Position numbers and translations under genes: made by a program. Shown here piece by piece: positions 26,868 to 33,551 of a stretch of 55,609 nt of DNA (positions are counted from its first letter, which is position 1; the number at the start of each line of letters is the position of its first letter). The notes beneath the pieces are model-generated. The model was not told the DNA's origin. It was given only the letters and a program-made list of their open reading frames with translations, and made no database searches. Location: NCBI RefSeq assembly GCF_026991475.1, contig NZ_JALXBK010000077.1, positions 1 through 55,609 on the forward strand, written 5' to 3'. The stretch is from Sulfurimonas sp. (lineage in GTDB: Bacteria; Campylobacterota; Campylobacteria; Campylobacterales; Sulfurimonadaceae).

Positions 26868-27400
26868 CTCCCAAAAATTTAGAAAATCATTACAACCCAT
26901 TTACGAAATATGGAAAAATATTTTGGTTTCAATATATATTACCTTATTTTACTATTCGCTTTATAGTAACACCTCTTATCTTTTTACCATTTGGAGTAAA
27001 TGCTGCGATGAATAGCCTGCTTATTTTAATACTTGCCGAATGTTTTGCAAATATTAATTCATTTATAGTAATCTTACCGAATCATGCAGCAGCTGATATT
27101 TATAGATTTAATGGTGCTTATAAATCAAAAGGTGATTTTTATCTAAGGCAAATTATAGATACGGTTAATTATAAAACAGGATTTGAACTTTTGGATTTTT
27201 TACATGGGTGGTTAAATTATCAGATTGAACACCATCTTTTCCCTAATCTAACACTTAGTCAACATAAAGTAGTTCAACCTTATGTAAAAGAATTATGTAA
27301 AAAATATAATTTAGAATATAGGGAAGAAAATATTTTTAAAAGATCTATTCTGACTTTATCAGTTCTTGTTGGTAAAACAAAACCAAATATAATTGATTAA
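26868..27400 (+). pseudogene. Fatty acid desaturase, 3' fragment
   Basis: This continues the desaturase after the insertion element. Read in frame from the joined codon it gives TPKNLENHYNPFTKYGKIFW, then membrane helices at TIRFIVTPLIFLPFG and NSLLILILAEC. The third histidine box is IEHHLFP (QIEHH). The C-terminus is basic and ends IID. An ATG at 27008 could in theory start an 130-aa product, but this would lack two histidine boxes and be non-functional. Nothing else in the fragment is degenerate, which points to a recent insertion. Confidence 0.85.
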
Positions 27401-27433
27401 GATATATAGATTTTAAAAATTACATTTGATGGA

Positions 27434-27450
27434 TAAATCTCCACTTTTAA
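27434..27450. repeat. 17-bp direct repeat, first copy (second at 28789-28805)
   Basis: TAAATCTCCACTTTTAA occurs at 27434-27450 and identically at 28789-28805, followed in both by GCAAAGATA after a few bases (12 and 2). The two copies bracket the GNAT and broken toxin-antitoxin cassettes, about 1.34 kb. They may be edges of an inserted segment or fragments of a dispersed repeat. Confidence 0.7.
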
Positions 27451-27466
27451 GGTGTAAAGAGGCAAA

Positions 27467-27538
27467 GATATAACAAATACGAGGAGGCTAATAATTGACC
27501 CTAGCGGCTTAATTATAGCTCACGACAACCGTTATATC
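27467..27538. repeat. attC-like imperfect inverted repeat
   Basis: GATATAAC (27467-27474) and GTTATATC (27531-27538) form an exact 8-bp inverted pair 72 bp apart, end to end. Inner arms GAGGCTAATAATT and AATTATAGCTC pair imperfectly with extrahelical bases. Size, bulged stem and the AAC...GTT ends recall integron attC sites, but the consensus RYYYAAC/GTTRRRY is only partly met. It sits upstream of a GNAT gene. The rest of the 273-bp gap to that gene contains only a short hairpin, CACCTTTTT...AAAAAGGTG, at about 27623-27642. Confidence 0.4.
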
Positions 27539-27674
27539 AAGTAGTCAAATCCTTTCTTGCAAAAAAAGAGAGGGGCATCTTGCCAACAATTTAATAGAAC
27601 TTCTCTTATGCTAGTTCCCTCAGCACCTTTTTAAAAAAAGGTGACCAAAAACTAAAGAAATAAAAGAGTAAATA

Positions 27675-28121
27675 TTGATACAAATTAAAAATATTCCTGT
27701 TGAAAAAACATACACAGTAAGACTTAATGTACTAAGACCACATCAAAGTATTAGTGATTGTCAATATGATGGAGATACAGATGAACTTACAAAACATTTT
27801 GGTGCATATTTAGATAATAAACTTATTGGAATAGTCTCAATTTATAAATCTAAAATCAAACATATTGATGATAAAAATTGCTGGCAAATTCGAGCGATGG
27901 CGATAATTAAAAATATTCGTAAAAAAGGATATGCTAGTAGCCTACTTAAAGTTGCGGAAACATATGCTTTAAAAAACGGAGCAAATTATATCTGGTGTAA
28001 TGCTCGTATCTCCGCTATAGGGTTTTATGAAAAACATAACTATAAACTCTATGGTGATGAATTTAATGTTAAAGATATTGGACCACATTACATAATGATA
28101 AAAGATTGTTTTGTTGATTGA
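27675..28121 (+). CDS. GNAT-family N-acetyltransferase
   Basis: This 148-aa acetyltransferase has the acetyl-CoA motif A region IRAMAIIKNIRKKGYASSLL (Arg-Lys-Lys-Gly-Tyr-Ala), followed by the helix VAETYALKNG, the strand YIWCNARI and the late SAIGFYEKHNYKLYG. The substrate cannot be predicted. It starts at a TTG (27675) with no strong ribosome-binding site. It has no operon partner and is flanked by attC-like inverted repeats, with GATATAAC again eight bases after the stop. GNAT genes are frequent in mobile gene cassettes, which fits this arrangement. Confidence 0.8.
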   Translation: MIQIKNIPVEKTYTVRLNVLRPHQSISDCQYDGDTDELTKHFGAYLDNKLIGIVSIYKSKIKHIDDKNCWQIRAMAIIKNIRKKGYASSLLKVAETYALKNGANYIWCNARISAIGFYEKHNYKLYGDEFNVKDIGPHYIMIKDCFVD

Positions 28122-28128
28122 AATGTTC

Positions 28129-28212
28129 GATATAACAAGTACTTGCACAAAAATATGTTTCCCTCACGGGCAAATATTTTGAAGCGAAAAAATGTGCTAT
28201 TATGATAGATAT
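28129..28212. repeat. Second GATATAAC site and hairpin after the GNAT gene
   Basis: GATATAAC at 28129-28136 repeats exactly the left end of the inverted repeat at 27467 and lies eight bases after the GNAT stop. Behind it, AAAATATGTTTCCC and GGGCAAATATTTT form an imperfect hairpin with a TCAC loop. No exact GTTATATC partner follows, so this copy is degenerate if it is an attC-like site. Confidence 0.35.
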
Positions 28213-28251
28213 TACAATGATTGTGAACAGAAACATATTTTTGAAGACAGT

Positions 28252-28442
28252 CGTTGTAAGTTCCCGCAAAGCGGAAACTTACAACGGCGAAGCTGAGCTC
28301 TAAACGAGCCACCAACCTTTTGTCGTATTCCGCTATGCTACATACAACAAAAGGCAGGAGTCTCACATCAAAGTGTTTTCCAGAAAATCGCAAGTGAATT
28401 TTCCGAAATACACATTAATGAAGCTCAGCTTCGCCGTTATAC
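28252..28442. repeat. Compound hairpin region (three stems)
   Basis: The 365-bp gene-free stretch 28122-28486 holds three strong palindromes. (1) CGTTGTAAGTTCCCGC (28252-28267) and its complement (28271-28286), 15 of 16 bp with a 3-nt loop. (2) AACGGCGAAGCTGAGCT (28283-28299) and its perfect 17-bp complement (28422-28438). (3) within the loop of (2), CCTTTTGT.GTAT (28316-28328) and ATAC.ACAAAAGG (28342-28354). Stem 1 shares bases with stem 2, so they are alternatives. It could be a recombination site, a MITE-like element or a structured RNA. Confidence 0.65.
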
Positions 28443-28486
28443 TGAAAAATCAAATATGCTATAATACAAACAAAAAAGGAGAGTCC

Positions 28487-28675
28487 ATGGTAGCCATAAA
28501 ACAAGAAGCACAAAAGATGATACAAAATCTTCCTGATAGCTGTACTTATGAAGACATTCAATATCACCTTTATGTTGTAGAAAAAATTAAAAATGGTATT
28601 AGTCGTGCTGAAAATGGCGAAGTCTCATCACATCAAGATGAAAAACAAAGAATGTCTAAATGGCTTTCACACTAA
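28487..28675 (+). CDS. Antitoxin of a RelE/ParE-type module
   Basis: This 62-aa protein starts at an ATG at 28487 with AAAGGAG seven bases upstream; longer upstream frames lack any start support. The C-terminal part, NGISRAENGEVSSHQDEKQR, followed by MSKWL, has the spacing seen in antitoxins of the putative-addiction-module-component family (a 'G.v.sh.e....l.kWl' ending). It overlaps the toxin fragment by 16 nt. Because the toxin is truncated, this antitoxin is probably an orphan. Confidence 0.65.
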   Translation: MVAIKQEAQKMIQNLPDSCTYEDIQYHLYVVEKIKNGISRAENGEVSSHQDEKQRMSKWLSH

Positions 28676-28758
28676 AGTGGTCTGAAGAGGCTCTTGAAGA
28701 TATTGAGTCTATCGCCACTTACATAGAAAAAGATTCCCCAACTTATGCGAATAAGTAG
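28660..28758 (+). pseudogene. RelE/ParE-family toxin, truncated and frameshifted
   Basis: The ATG at 28660 overlaps the antitoxin end. It reads AFTLKWSEEALEDIESIATY and then IEKDSPTYANK before a TAG at 28756-28758. A normal member continues YANKVVxKI for a total of about 95 residues. Inserting one base at the NK codon restores VAVKINVPSL, the expected continuation, but a TGA follows after about ten codons and the remaining half is missing. So the toxin has a frameshift and a deletion; the deletion ends close to the 17-bp repeat at 28789. Only about a third of the gene remains. Confidence 0.7.
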
Positions 28759-28841
28759 CCGTTAAAATAAATGTCCCATCTCTGTGAGTAAATCTCCACT
28801 TTTAACTTGCAAAGATAAAAATATGGAAAAGTTATAGTACG

Positions 28842-28880
28842 TTGACACTCAAAAAAATAAATGATATACTTTGGATATAC
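28842..28880 (+). promoter_or_regulatory. mazEF promoter with direct-repeat operator
   Basis: TTGACA (28842-28847), a 17-bp spacer and TATACT (28865-28870) make a near-consensus sigma-70 promoter. GATATAC occurs at 28863-28869 and again at 28874-28880, a spacing of 11 bp (one helical turn), overlapping the -10. MazE-type antitoxins repress their own promoter, so this direct repeat is a plausible operator. GAGGAG lies 7 to 12 bases before the mazE ATG. Confidence 0.6.
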
Positions 28881-28898
28881 AGATATGAGGAGAATGTT

Positions 28899-29141
28899 AT
28901 GACAGCAACTATTTCAAGTTGGGGTAATTCTCAGGGTGTCAGATTTCCAAAAAATGTTATGAAAGAACTTCATTTATCAATTGGGGACAAGGTAAAAGTT
29001 TTAGTTGAAAATCAAAAAATCGTATTAGAACCAGTAGATAAATCACGGGAAAAATACGATATTAATGAATTGGTTAAGCAATTGCCAGCTGATTATACAA
29101 CTTATGAAGAGTTTGATAATAAAATGGGAAGAGAAGAGTGA
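28899..29141 (+). CDS. mazE: MazE-like antitoxin (AbrB/SpoVT fold)
   Basis: This 80-aa antitoxin has the swapped-hairpin AbrB start: TATISSWGNSQGVRFPKNVM, then KELHLSIGDKVKVLVENQKI, and an acidic disordered tail (TTYEEFDNKMGREE) that would mask the toxin. The start is the ATG at 28899 (GAGGAG upstream); an upstream extension to 28842 would run through the promoter and is rejected. The stop TGA overlaps the GTG start of mazF, so synthesis is coupled. The pair is intact and acts as a toxin-antitoxin module. It is in the motif-free accessory block, consistent with acquisition. Confidence 0.88.
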   Translation: MTATISSWGNSQGVRFPKNVMKELHLSIGDKVKVLVENQKIVLEPVDKSREKYDINELVKQLPADYTTYEEFDNKMGREE

Positions 29142-29470
29142 TAAAATATATTCCTGAGCAGGGAGATATAGTGGCTCTAAGTTTTGATCCACAAAGTAGT
29201 CATGAACAAAAGGGTAGAAGAGCTGCTATTATCATTAGCAATAAAGTATTTAACCAATACCTAGGGCTTGCGTTTGCATGTCCGATAACAAATACTAAGA
29301 GAGGTTTTCCATTTCATATTAAAGTTGAGAGTGAAAATATCACTGGTTTTATTATGGCTGAACAATTGAAGTCAATAGATTATAATTCAAGAAATATAAA
29401 ATTTATTGAAAAAGCAGATCAGAAAACAGTAAATAAAATACTGGGCATTATTGATAGTATCATTGAGTAA
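29138..29470 (+). CDS. mazF: MazF/PemK-family mRNA endoribonuclease toxin
   Basis: This 110-aa toxin cleaves RNA in a sequence-specific way and is held inactive by MazE. Family signatures are GDIVALSF near the N-terminus, KGRRAAIIISNKVFNQY (the RR pair and the ISN strand) and FACPITN, then FIMAEQLKSID. The GTG start overlaps the mazE stop by four bases (GTGA). No truncation or substitution is seen. The 5'-nucleotidase gene begins 12 nt downstream, at the border where core-like sequence resumes. Confidence 0.9.
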   Translation: MIKYIPEQGDIVALSFDPQSSHEQKGRRAAIIISNKVFNQYLGLAFACPITNTKRGFPFHIKVESENITGFIMAEQLKSIDYNSRNIKFIEKADQKTVNKILGIIDSIIE

Positions 29471-29482
29471 CAAAGAGGGTGT

Positions 29483-30397
29483 ATGGCATATAATTTAAAA
29501 GATAAACTTGTAGTAGCGGTGAGTTCACGCGCGCTTTTTGACCTTGAAGATGAGAACAGGGTATTTGAAGAGCGTGGGCTTGATGAGTACTACAAGTATC
29601 AGCTTGAAAAAGAGAATGAACCCCTCAAAAAAGGGACTGGATATAGACTCATAGAAAATCTTCTAAAAATAAATGAGCATTTTGCAGAAGATGAAAAACA
29701 GGTAGAGGTTATAATTCTCTCTAAAAACAATGCAGGAACAAGTTTGCGCATTACAAATGCCATAGCGAGCTACAAGCTTGACATACAAAGAAGTGGCTGG
29801 ACAAGTGGACGCAATACGTCTAACTATCTCACAGCCTTTAAAGTCGATCTTTTTTTAAGTGCAGATGATAATGATGTTATCAATGCCATCGAAAATGGTG
29901 TTGCAGCGGCAAAGATACTTCCCTCAAACAAAGATATTCATACTTCACTTGGAGATCAAGTACGCATTGCGTTTGATGGAGATGCTGTACTCTTTTCTGA
30001 AGAGTCAGAGCTTATCTATAAAGAGCAGGGGCTTGAGGCTTTCATAGCGCATGAAAAGGCAAATCGTGATAACCCTATGAAAAAAGGTCCTTTTGCAAAA
30101 CTCTTGCTCACCATCGCCAATATTCAGAAAAAATTTAAAGACAAAGAATCACCTATTCGTACAGCACTTGTCACCGCACGAAGTGCTCCGACACACGAGC
30201 GGGTAATAAAAACACTTAATGTCTGGGGTGTTCGCATAGATGAGGCATTCTTCTTAGGCGGCAGTGAGAAGTACGAGGTACTTGAAGCCTTTGGTGCTGA
30301 CATCTTTTTTGATGATCAAGATGTACATTTGGAACTCTCATCAGATGTTGTGCCTTCGGCAAAAGTGATGCATAAAACTATTTTAGAATGTGAATAA
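29483..30397 (+). CDS. 5'-nucleotidase (cytosolic cN-I-like family)
   Basis: This 304-aa protein resembles the cytosolic 5'-nucleotidase family better known from animal NT5C1. It carries a KLVVAVSSRALFDL N-terminal strand, the WTSGRNTSNYLTAF segment and RIAFDGDAVLFSEESE, which looks like the nucleophile-region aspartate pair, followed by the C-terminal FDDQDVHLELS. It would dephosphorylate nucleoside monophosphates. It begins 12 nt after mazF and ends in a 1-nt overlap (TAATG) with an alpha/beta hydrolase gene; the hydrolase and VanZ genes form its operon. Confidence 0.8.
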   Translation: MAYNLKDKLVVAVSSRALFDLEDENRVFEERGLDEYYKYQLEKENEPLKKGTGYRLIENLLKINEHFAEDEKQVEVIILSKNNAGTSLRITNAIASYKLDIQRSGWTSGRNTSNYLTAFKVDLFLSADDNDVINAIENGVAAAKILPSNKDIHTSLGDQVRIAFDGDAVLFSEESELIYKEQGLEAFIAHEKANRDNPMKKGPFAKLLLTIANIQKKFKDKESPIRTALVTARSAPTHERVIKTLNVWGVRIDEAFFLGGSEKYEVLEAFGADIFFDDQDVHLELSSDVVPSAKVMHKTILECE

Positions 30398-31170
30398 TGA
30401 TATATGTAGTTTTTTTTCTATTTACATTCTTGATTCTCATTGGGGTGTTTTATCAGTGGCAGTATTTTATGATATTTTCTCCCACCTACATAAAAGAGCG
30501 ACGACTTTGTGATAAATGTGAACTTTTAAGTATAAAAACTGATGATGGCATAGAACTTGAGGGCGCTGTCTATGAGCCTGTAAACGCAGTGACAACACTA
30601 CTTGTTTTTGTTGGACGCTCTCATGATGCTGTAGCATTAATGGGACGACTCAGTGAAGTTTATAAAAATGTACGTGTCATTGCGTTTAATTACCGTGGCT
30701 ATGGAAAAAGTGGCGGTGTTGCAAATGAGAAAAATATTTTAAGTGACAGCTTGAAAATTGCGCAGCTTGTGCAGAAGCATTATGGTGATTTTTATCTTTT
30801 AGGTTTTTCACTTGGCTCGAATGTTGCTGCGTTTGTGGCAAAGCAACATAGTGTAAAAGCACTCTTTTTGGTCGGGGCATTTGACTCTGTTACAGCACTC
30901 TCAAAAGAGAAGTACCCAAAACTCTGTTGCATTGAAAAACTACTGCGTTACAAGTTTCCTACTGATGTGTATGTACGGGATGTCACTGCAAAGACATATC
31001 TTTTTGTAAGTAGAGATGATGAGACCATTCCACTTAAAAATGCTCAAAAACTTAAAGAGTCGGTGAAAAATCTTGTTCTTTACAGTGAGATTGAGGGACT
31101 AAGTCATAAAGAACTTTTGTGGGATACAACAGTAACAAATCAAATAAATAAGGTAATGGAAAATGAGTAA
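30397..31170 (+). CDS. Membrane-anchored alpha/beta hydrolase
   Basis: This 257-aa protein has an N-terminal hydrophobic helix (about 2-22) and then an alpha/beta hydrolase fold. A VFVGRS strand and FNYRGYGKSGG (the RGxGxS loop common in the YfhR/Bem46-like group) precede the nucleophile elbow GFSLGS (Ser). The acid is likely in SRDDETIP and the base His in LSHKELL. It overlaps the 5'-nucleotidase stop by one base and the VanZ-like gene by eight. The substrate is unknown. CTGCGTTT and AAACGCAG motifs are inside (30582, 30827). Confidence 0.8.
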   Translation: MIYVVFFLFTFLILIGVFYQWQYFMIFSPTYIKERRLCDKCELLSIKTDDGIELEGAVYEPVNAVTTLLVFVGRSHDAVALMGRLSEVYKNVRVIAFNYRGYGKSGGVANEKNILSDSLKIAQLVQKHYGDFYLLGFSLGSNVAAFVAKQHSVKALFLVGAFDSVTALSKEKYPKLCCIEKLLRYKFPTDVYVRDVTAKTYLFVSRDDETIPLKNAQKLKESVKNLVLYSEIEGLSHKELLWDTTVTNQINKVMENE

Positions 31171-31519
31171 AAAATTTCAAATAATGTTCTACATCTGTTT
31201 AGTGAGTATTGAATATCTTGCAACAACAACACGAGAGATAAAAGTGATTGAGCATATTTGGGACAAGGCAAATCATTTTATTGCATTTATGACACTTTAT
31301 ATTTTGCTTTCGCTTGCATACAGACATTTGAGTGTTTTGATGAAAATTGCATTATTACTTGCTTTTGGTATGCAAATAGAGATAGTGCAGTATTTTATCC
31401 CAGGACGAGATTTTTCACTCTTTGATGTAGTGGCAGATAGTGTAGGGATTGCAATAGGAATAGTTGTTTATTATTTGTACGAAAAGTACAGAAGAAGCGC
31501 TATAAAAGCTTCTTCATAA
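31163..31519 (+). CDS. VanZ-like membrane protein
   Basis: This 118-aa protein has about three membrane helices and the VanZ-family segment EIVQYFIPGRDFSLFDVVAD, followed by SVGIAIG. In other bacteria VanZ proteins give teicoplanin resistance; here it is probably a general envelope protein. It starts with an 8-nt overlap of the hydrolase gene. Its 3' end overlaps the convergent ferritin-like gene by 20 nt, an antisense overlap. Confidence 0.8.
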   Translation: MSKKFQIMFYICLVSIEYLATTTREIKVIEHIWDKANHFIAFMTLYILLSLAYRHLSVLMKIALLLAFGMQIEIVQYFIPGRDFSLFDVVADSVGIAIGIVVYYLYEKYRRSAIKASS

Positions 31520-32309
31520 GTTCGATGTGATAATTTTCTTGGTAGTTAATAAAGTCGAAGAATTTTGAGAGTTCTTCATCTTTTATAGCATCACTAAGCT
31601 CTTTACACATTACTTTTGCAGCCTCTTCTTCTGCAATGCCATCTACAAGAAATTTATCTAAATCTTTTACAACATAGGTCATTTCATGAAGTTCACGAGG
31701 AAGTGCTAAAATGCCAAGCTTTGCCATCATATTTCCAAACGATTTAAGGTGAAAGTGTGATTCATCTACTAAATCTTGAAAGACATTAAAGCGAAGAATA
31801 TTTTTTGTGCGTGCCTGCATATAAGCATAAATAAGAATAAGCTCATACTCTTTGTAGGATTCATCAAATAAAAAAAGTGTAAGTGCATCTATTTGAGCCT
31901 GTTCAAGGTCTCTATCTTCCCATTTTCGTTTCATGTTAAACGCAGTGATTTTCCCGTTATTCTCTTCTTTTGCAAGCACTTCACTAAGATACTCTAAAAG
32001 GTAAATATCATCAGTTTTTATACGTTCGCCTAAAACATTGTTTGGATAAAATGAATGAAATGCTTTTATCTCATCTTGGAGGGCTTCAATGATTTCAAAA
32101 ACAGTGTTGCGTTTAAGAAGTACCATATTTCTGTCATAATTATAATTTTCACCATTTTCAAGAGTTTGCTCACCAAGCCATTTCATATGACGAAAAGCAA
32201 TTTGAGAAAAATCATAAAGGCGTGATTTTATCGTTTCATCATTAATGGCAAATGATGCAAACAAAATTGAGAGCCAAAGTTCATGTTTTTTTTGGTATGT
32301 TTTATTCAC
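31500..32309 (-). CDS. Ferritin-like helical protein of unknown function
   Basis: This protein of about 269 aa is all-helical. The N-terminal half has RHMKWLGE and DEIKAFH; the C-terminal half has DESHFHLKSFG and YQENYHIELM. This is two repeats of the Glu-x-x-His style seen in ferritin-like di-iron proteins, so metal binding is plausible. I choose the GTG at 32309 because AAGGAAG lies upstream. An ATG at 32336 would extend it nine residues into the upstream gene. It overlaps the NifU-like gene's 3' end by 8 nt, so the two are coupled. Role unknown. Confidence 0.65.
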   Translation of the reverse strand: MNKTYQKKHELWLSILFASFAINDETIKSRLYDFSQIAFRHMKWLGEQTLENGENYNYDRNMVLLKRNTVFEIIEALQDEIKAFHSFYPNNVLGERIKTDDIYLLEYLSEVLAKEENNGKITAFNMKRKWEDRDLEQAQIDALTLFLFDESYKEYELILIYAYMQARTKNILRFNVFQDLVDESHFHLKSFGNMMAKLGILALPRELHEMTYVVKDLDKFLVDGIAEEEAAKVMCKELSDAIKDEELSKFFDFINYQENYHIELMKKLL

Positions 32310-32769
32310 CTGTTTCTTCCTTTTGTGTTGATTCACAGCTATCTTTCATTTTAAGAACATGCATCTCTTCCTCTTCACCCTTTTCTTTATTCTCAATATT
32401 TTGTAAAGAGGCAATGTATGCAGTAAAGACTATATCTGCACATACTTGTTGTTGTGGTGAAAGATCACCTAGTTTCTCATGCATTTTAGTTATGGCTTTT
32501 TGTGCATACTCTAAGTCATTGCCAATAATCATATCGGTAAACATAGAACCAATAACAACGGTATCTTGACAGCCATTTGTCGCAAATTTTGCATTTTCAA
32601 TACCCTCTGCGTTTAAGTCTGTGTAAAAAACAACATACTCATTTGTTTTTTCATCAAGTGCTACCCCAACACCATCTGCATCTTCAATTTTTCCATAATT
32701 TTTCGGATTTATTAAGTGTTCTAAAGTTTCAGCATTAAGCCCCTCTGGCATTTTTACATTTTCAAACAT
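32302..32769 (-). CDS. NifU/IscU-like iron-sulfur scaffold protein with one ligand Cys missing
   Basis: This 155-aa protein has HLINPKNYGKIEDADGVG at its start, like IscU (ENPRNVGS). The second conserved Cys is kept in FATNGCQDT and the third in QQQVCADI, but the first, normally in the APACGD loop, is replaced by a stretch VALDEKTNEYVVF without Cys. An acidic C-terminal tail (EEEEMHVLKMKDSCESTQKE) is added. A full three-Cys cluster site is therefore absent unless the extra Cys substitutes. Coupled downstream to the ferritin-like gene, suggesting an iron-handling pair. CTGCGTTT lies inside at 32607. Confidence 0.75.
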   Translation of the reverse strand: MFENVKMPEGLNAETLEHLINPKNYGKIEDADGVGVALDEKTNEYVVFYTDLNAEGIENAKFATNGCQDTVVIGSMFTDMIIGNDLEYAQKAITKMHEKLGDLSPQQQVCADIVFTAYIASLQNIENKEKGEEEEMHVLKMKDSCESTQKEETGE

Positions 32770-32840
32770 AATTTTTCTCTTTTTTTTAATTTATGTAAGT
32801 GTAACGAAAAAGTATAAATATATTCTTGACCAATACCAGA

Positions 32841-33551
32841 TTAATATCTTATTTTTGCAAGGTAAAGACCATTTGGTGGAGCAGGTCTGATTTTATGCTC
32901 TTTTTTTAAAGAGAGTTGCTCTTGTATCTCTTGTTTTTTGAGTTGTAAAAGTGCCCCAACCATCAATCTAATTTGACTTCTTAAAAATCCATTGGCTTCA
33001 AAGTAGAGAATGTGACAATCTTTATATCTATAATAAAAAGCTCTGTATATAACTCTTTGTGTAGAGTTAATATCACTACCTGTTTTCATAAAACCGCTAA
33101 AATCATATTCGCCTTCAAAAAGTTTTATGTTTTGTTTTATCTCTGCAAGTGCTGCGTTTGGAAGAAATGTTACAAAATCACTCTCAAAAGGATTACTCTC
33201 TTCTGTTTTTATGATGTATCTATATACTCTTTTTTTTGCACTGTATCTTGCATGAAAGGAATCATCTACTGTTACAATTTTTTTGATTATGATGGAAGAG
33301 GGAAGCATCTGATTTACAACGCGTTTAAGCTTTGCTAAATCTCTCCAATACTTAGGCAGAGAGATATGGCATACCTGTCCCGTTGCATGGACTCCTTTAT
33401 CCGTACGCCCACTTGCTATAACCTTGTCATTAATGCCAAGTTGATTGAGAACCTGTGTTACATTGCCAAGTATGGTGTTGCTTGTCTCTTGCTGCGTTTG
33501 AGAACCAAGAAAATGGGTACCGTTGTAGGCAAGAGTAAATGCAACTTTCAT
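32841..33551 (-). CDS. truA: tRNA pseudouridine38-40 synthase TruA
   Basis: TruA isomerises uridines 38-40 of tRNA anticodon arms. In this 236-aa protein the catalytic Asp51 lies in ASGRTDKGVHATGQV, and Tyr/Arg landmarks follow at KRVYRYII and GFLRSQIRLMVGALL. Length is normal. Its start overlaps the lptF/G stop by one base, so the pair is co-transcribed from the minus strand. CTGCGTTT motifs are at 33152 and 33492. Confidence 0.95.
   Translation of the reverse strand: MKVAFTLAYNGTHFLGSQTQQETSNTILGNVTQVLNQLGINDKVIASGRTDKGVHATGQVCHISLPKYWRDLAKLKRVVNQMLPSSIIIKKIVTVDDSFHARYSAKKRVYRYIIKTEESNPFESDFVTFLPNAALAEIKQNIKLFEGEYDFSGFMKTGSDINSTQRVIYRAFYYRYKDCHILYFEANGFLRSQIRLMVGALLQLKKQEIQEQLSLKKEHKIRPAPPNGLYLAKIRY

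Noticed and set aside
27008-27400. A separate 130-aa gene with a QIEHH motif
   Set aside because: It is the 3' part of the desaturase; the frame joins exactly to the 5' part after removal of the insertion element.
28373-28486. N-terminal extension of the antitoxin frame back to 28373
   Set aside because: It runs through the hairpin region and has no ribosome-binding site, whereas the ATG at 28487 has AAAGGAG at the right spacing.
28842-28898. Extension of mazE back to a TTG at 28842
   Set aside because: That TTG is the first half of the TTGACA promoter element; the ATG at 28899 has a strong ribosome-binding site.
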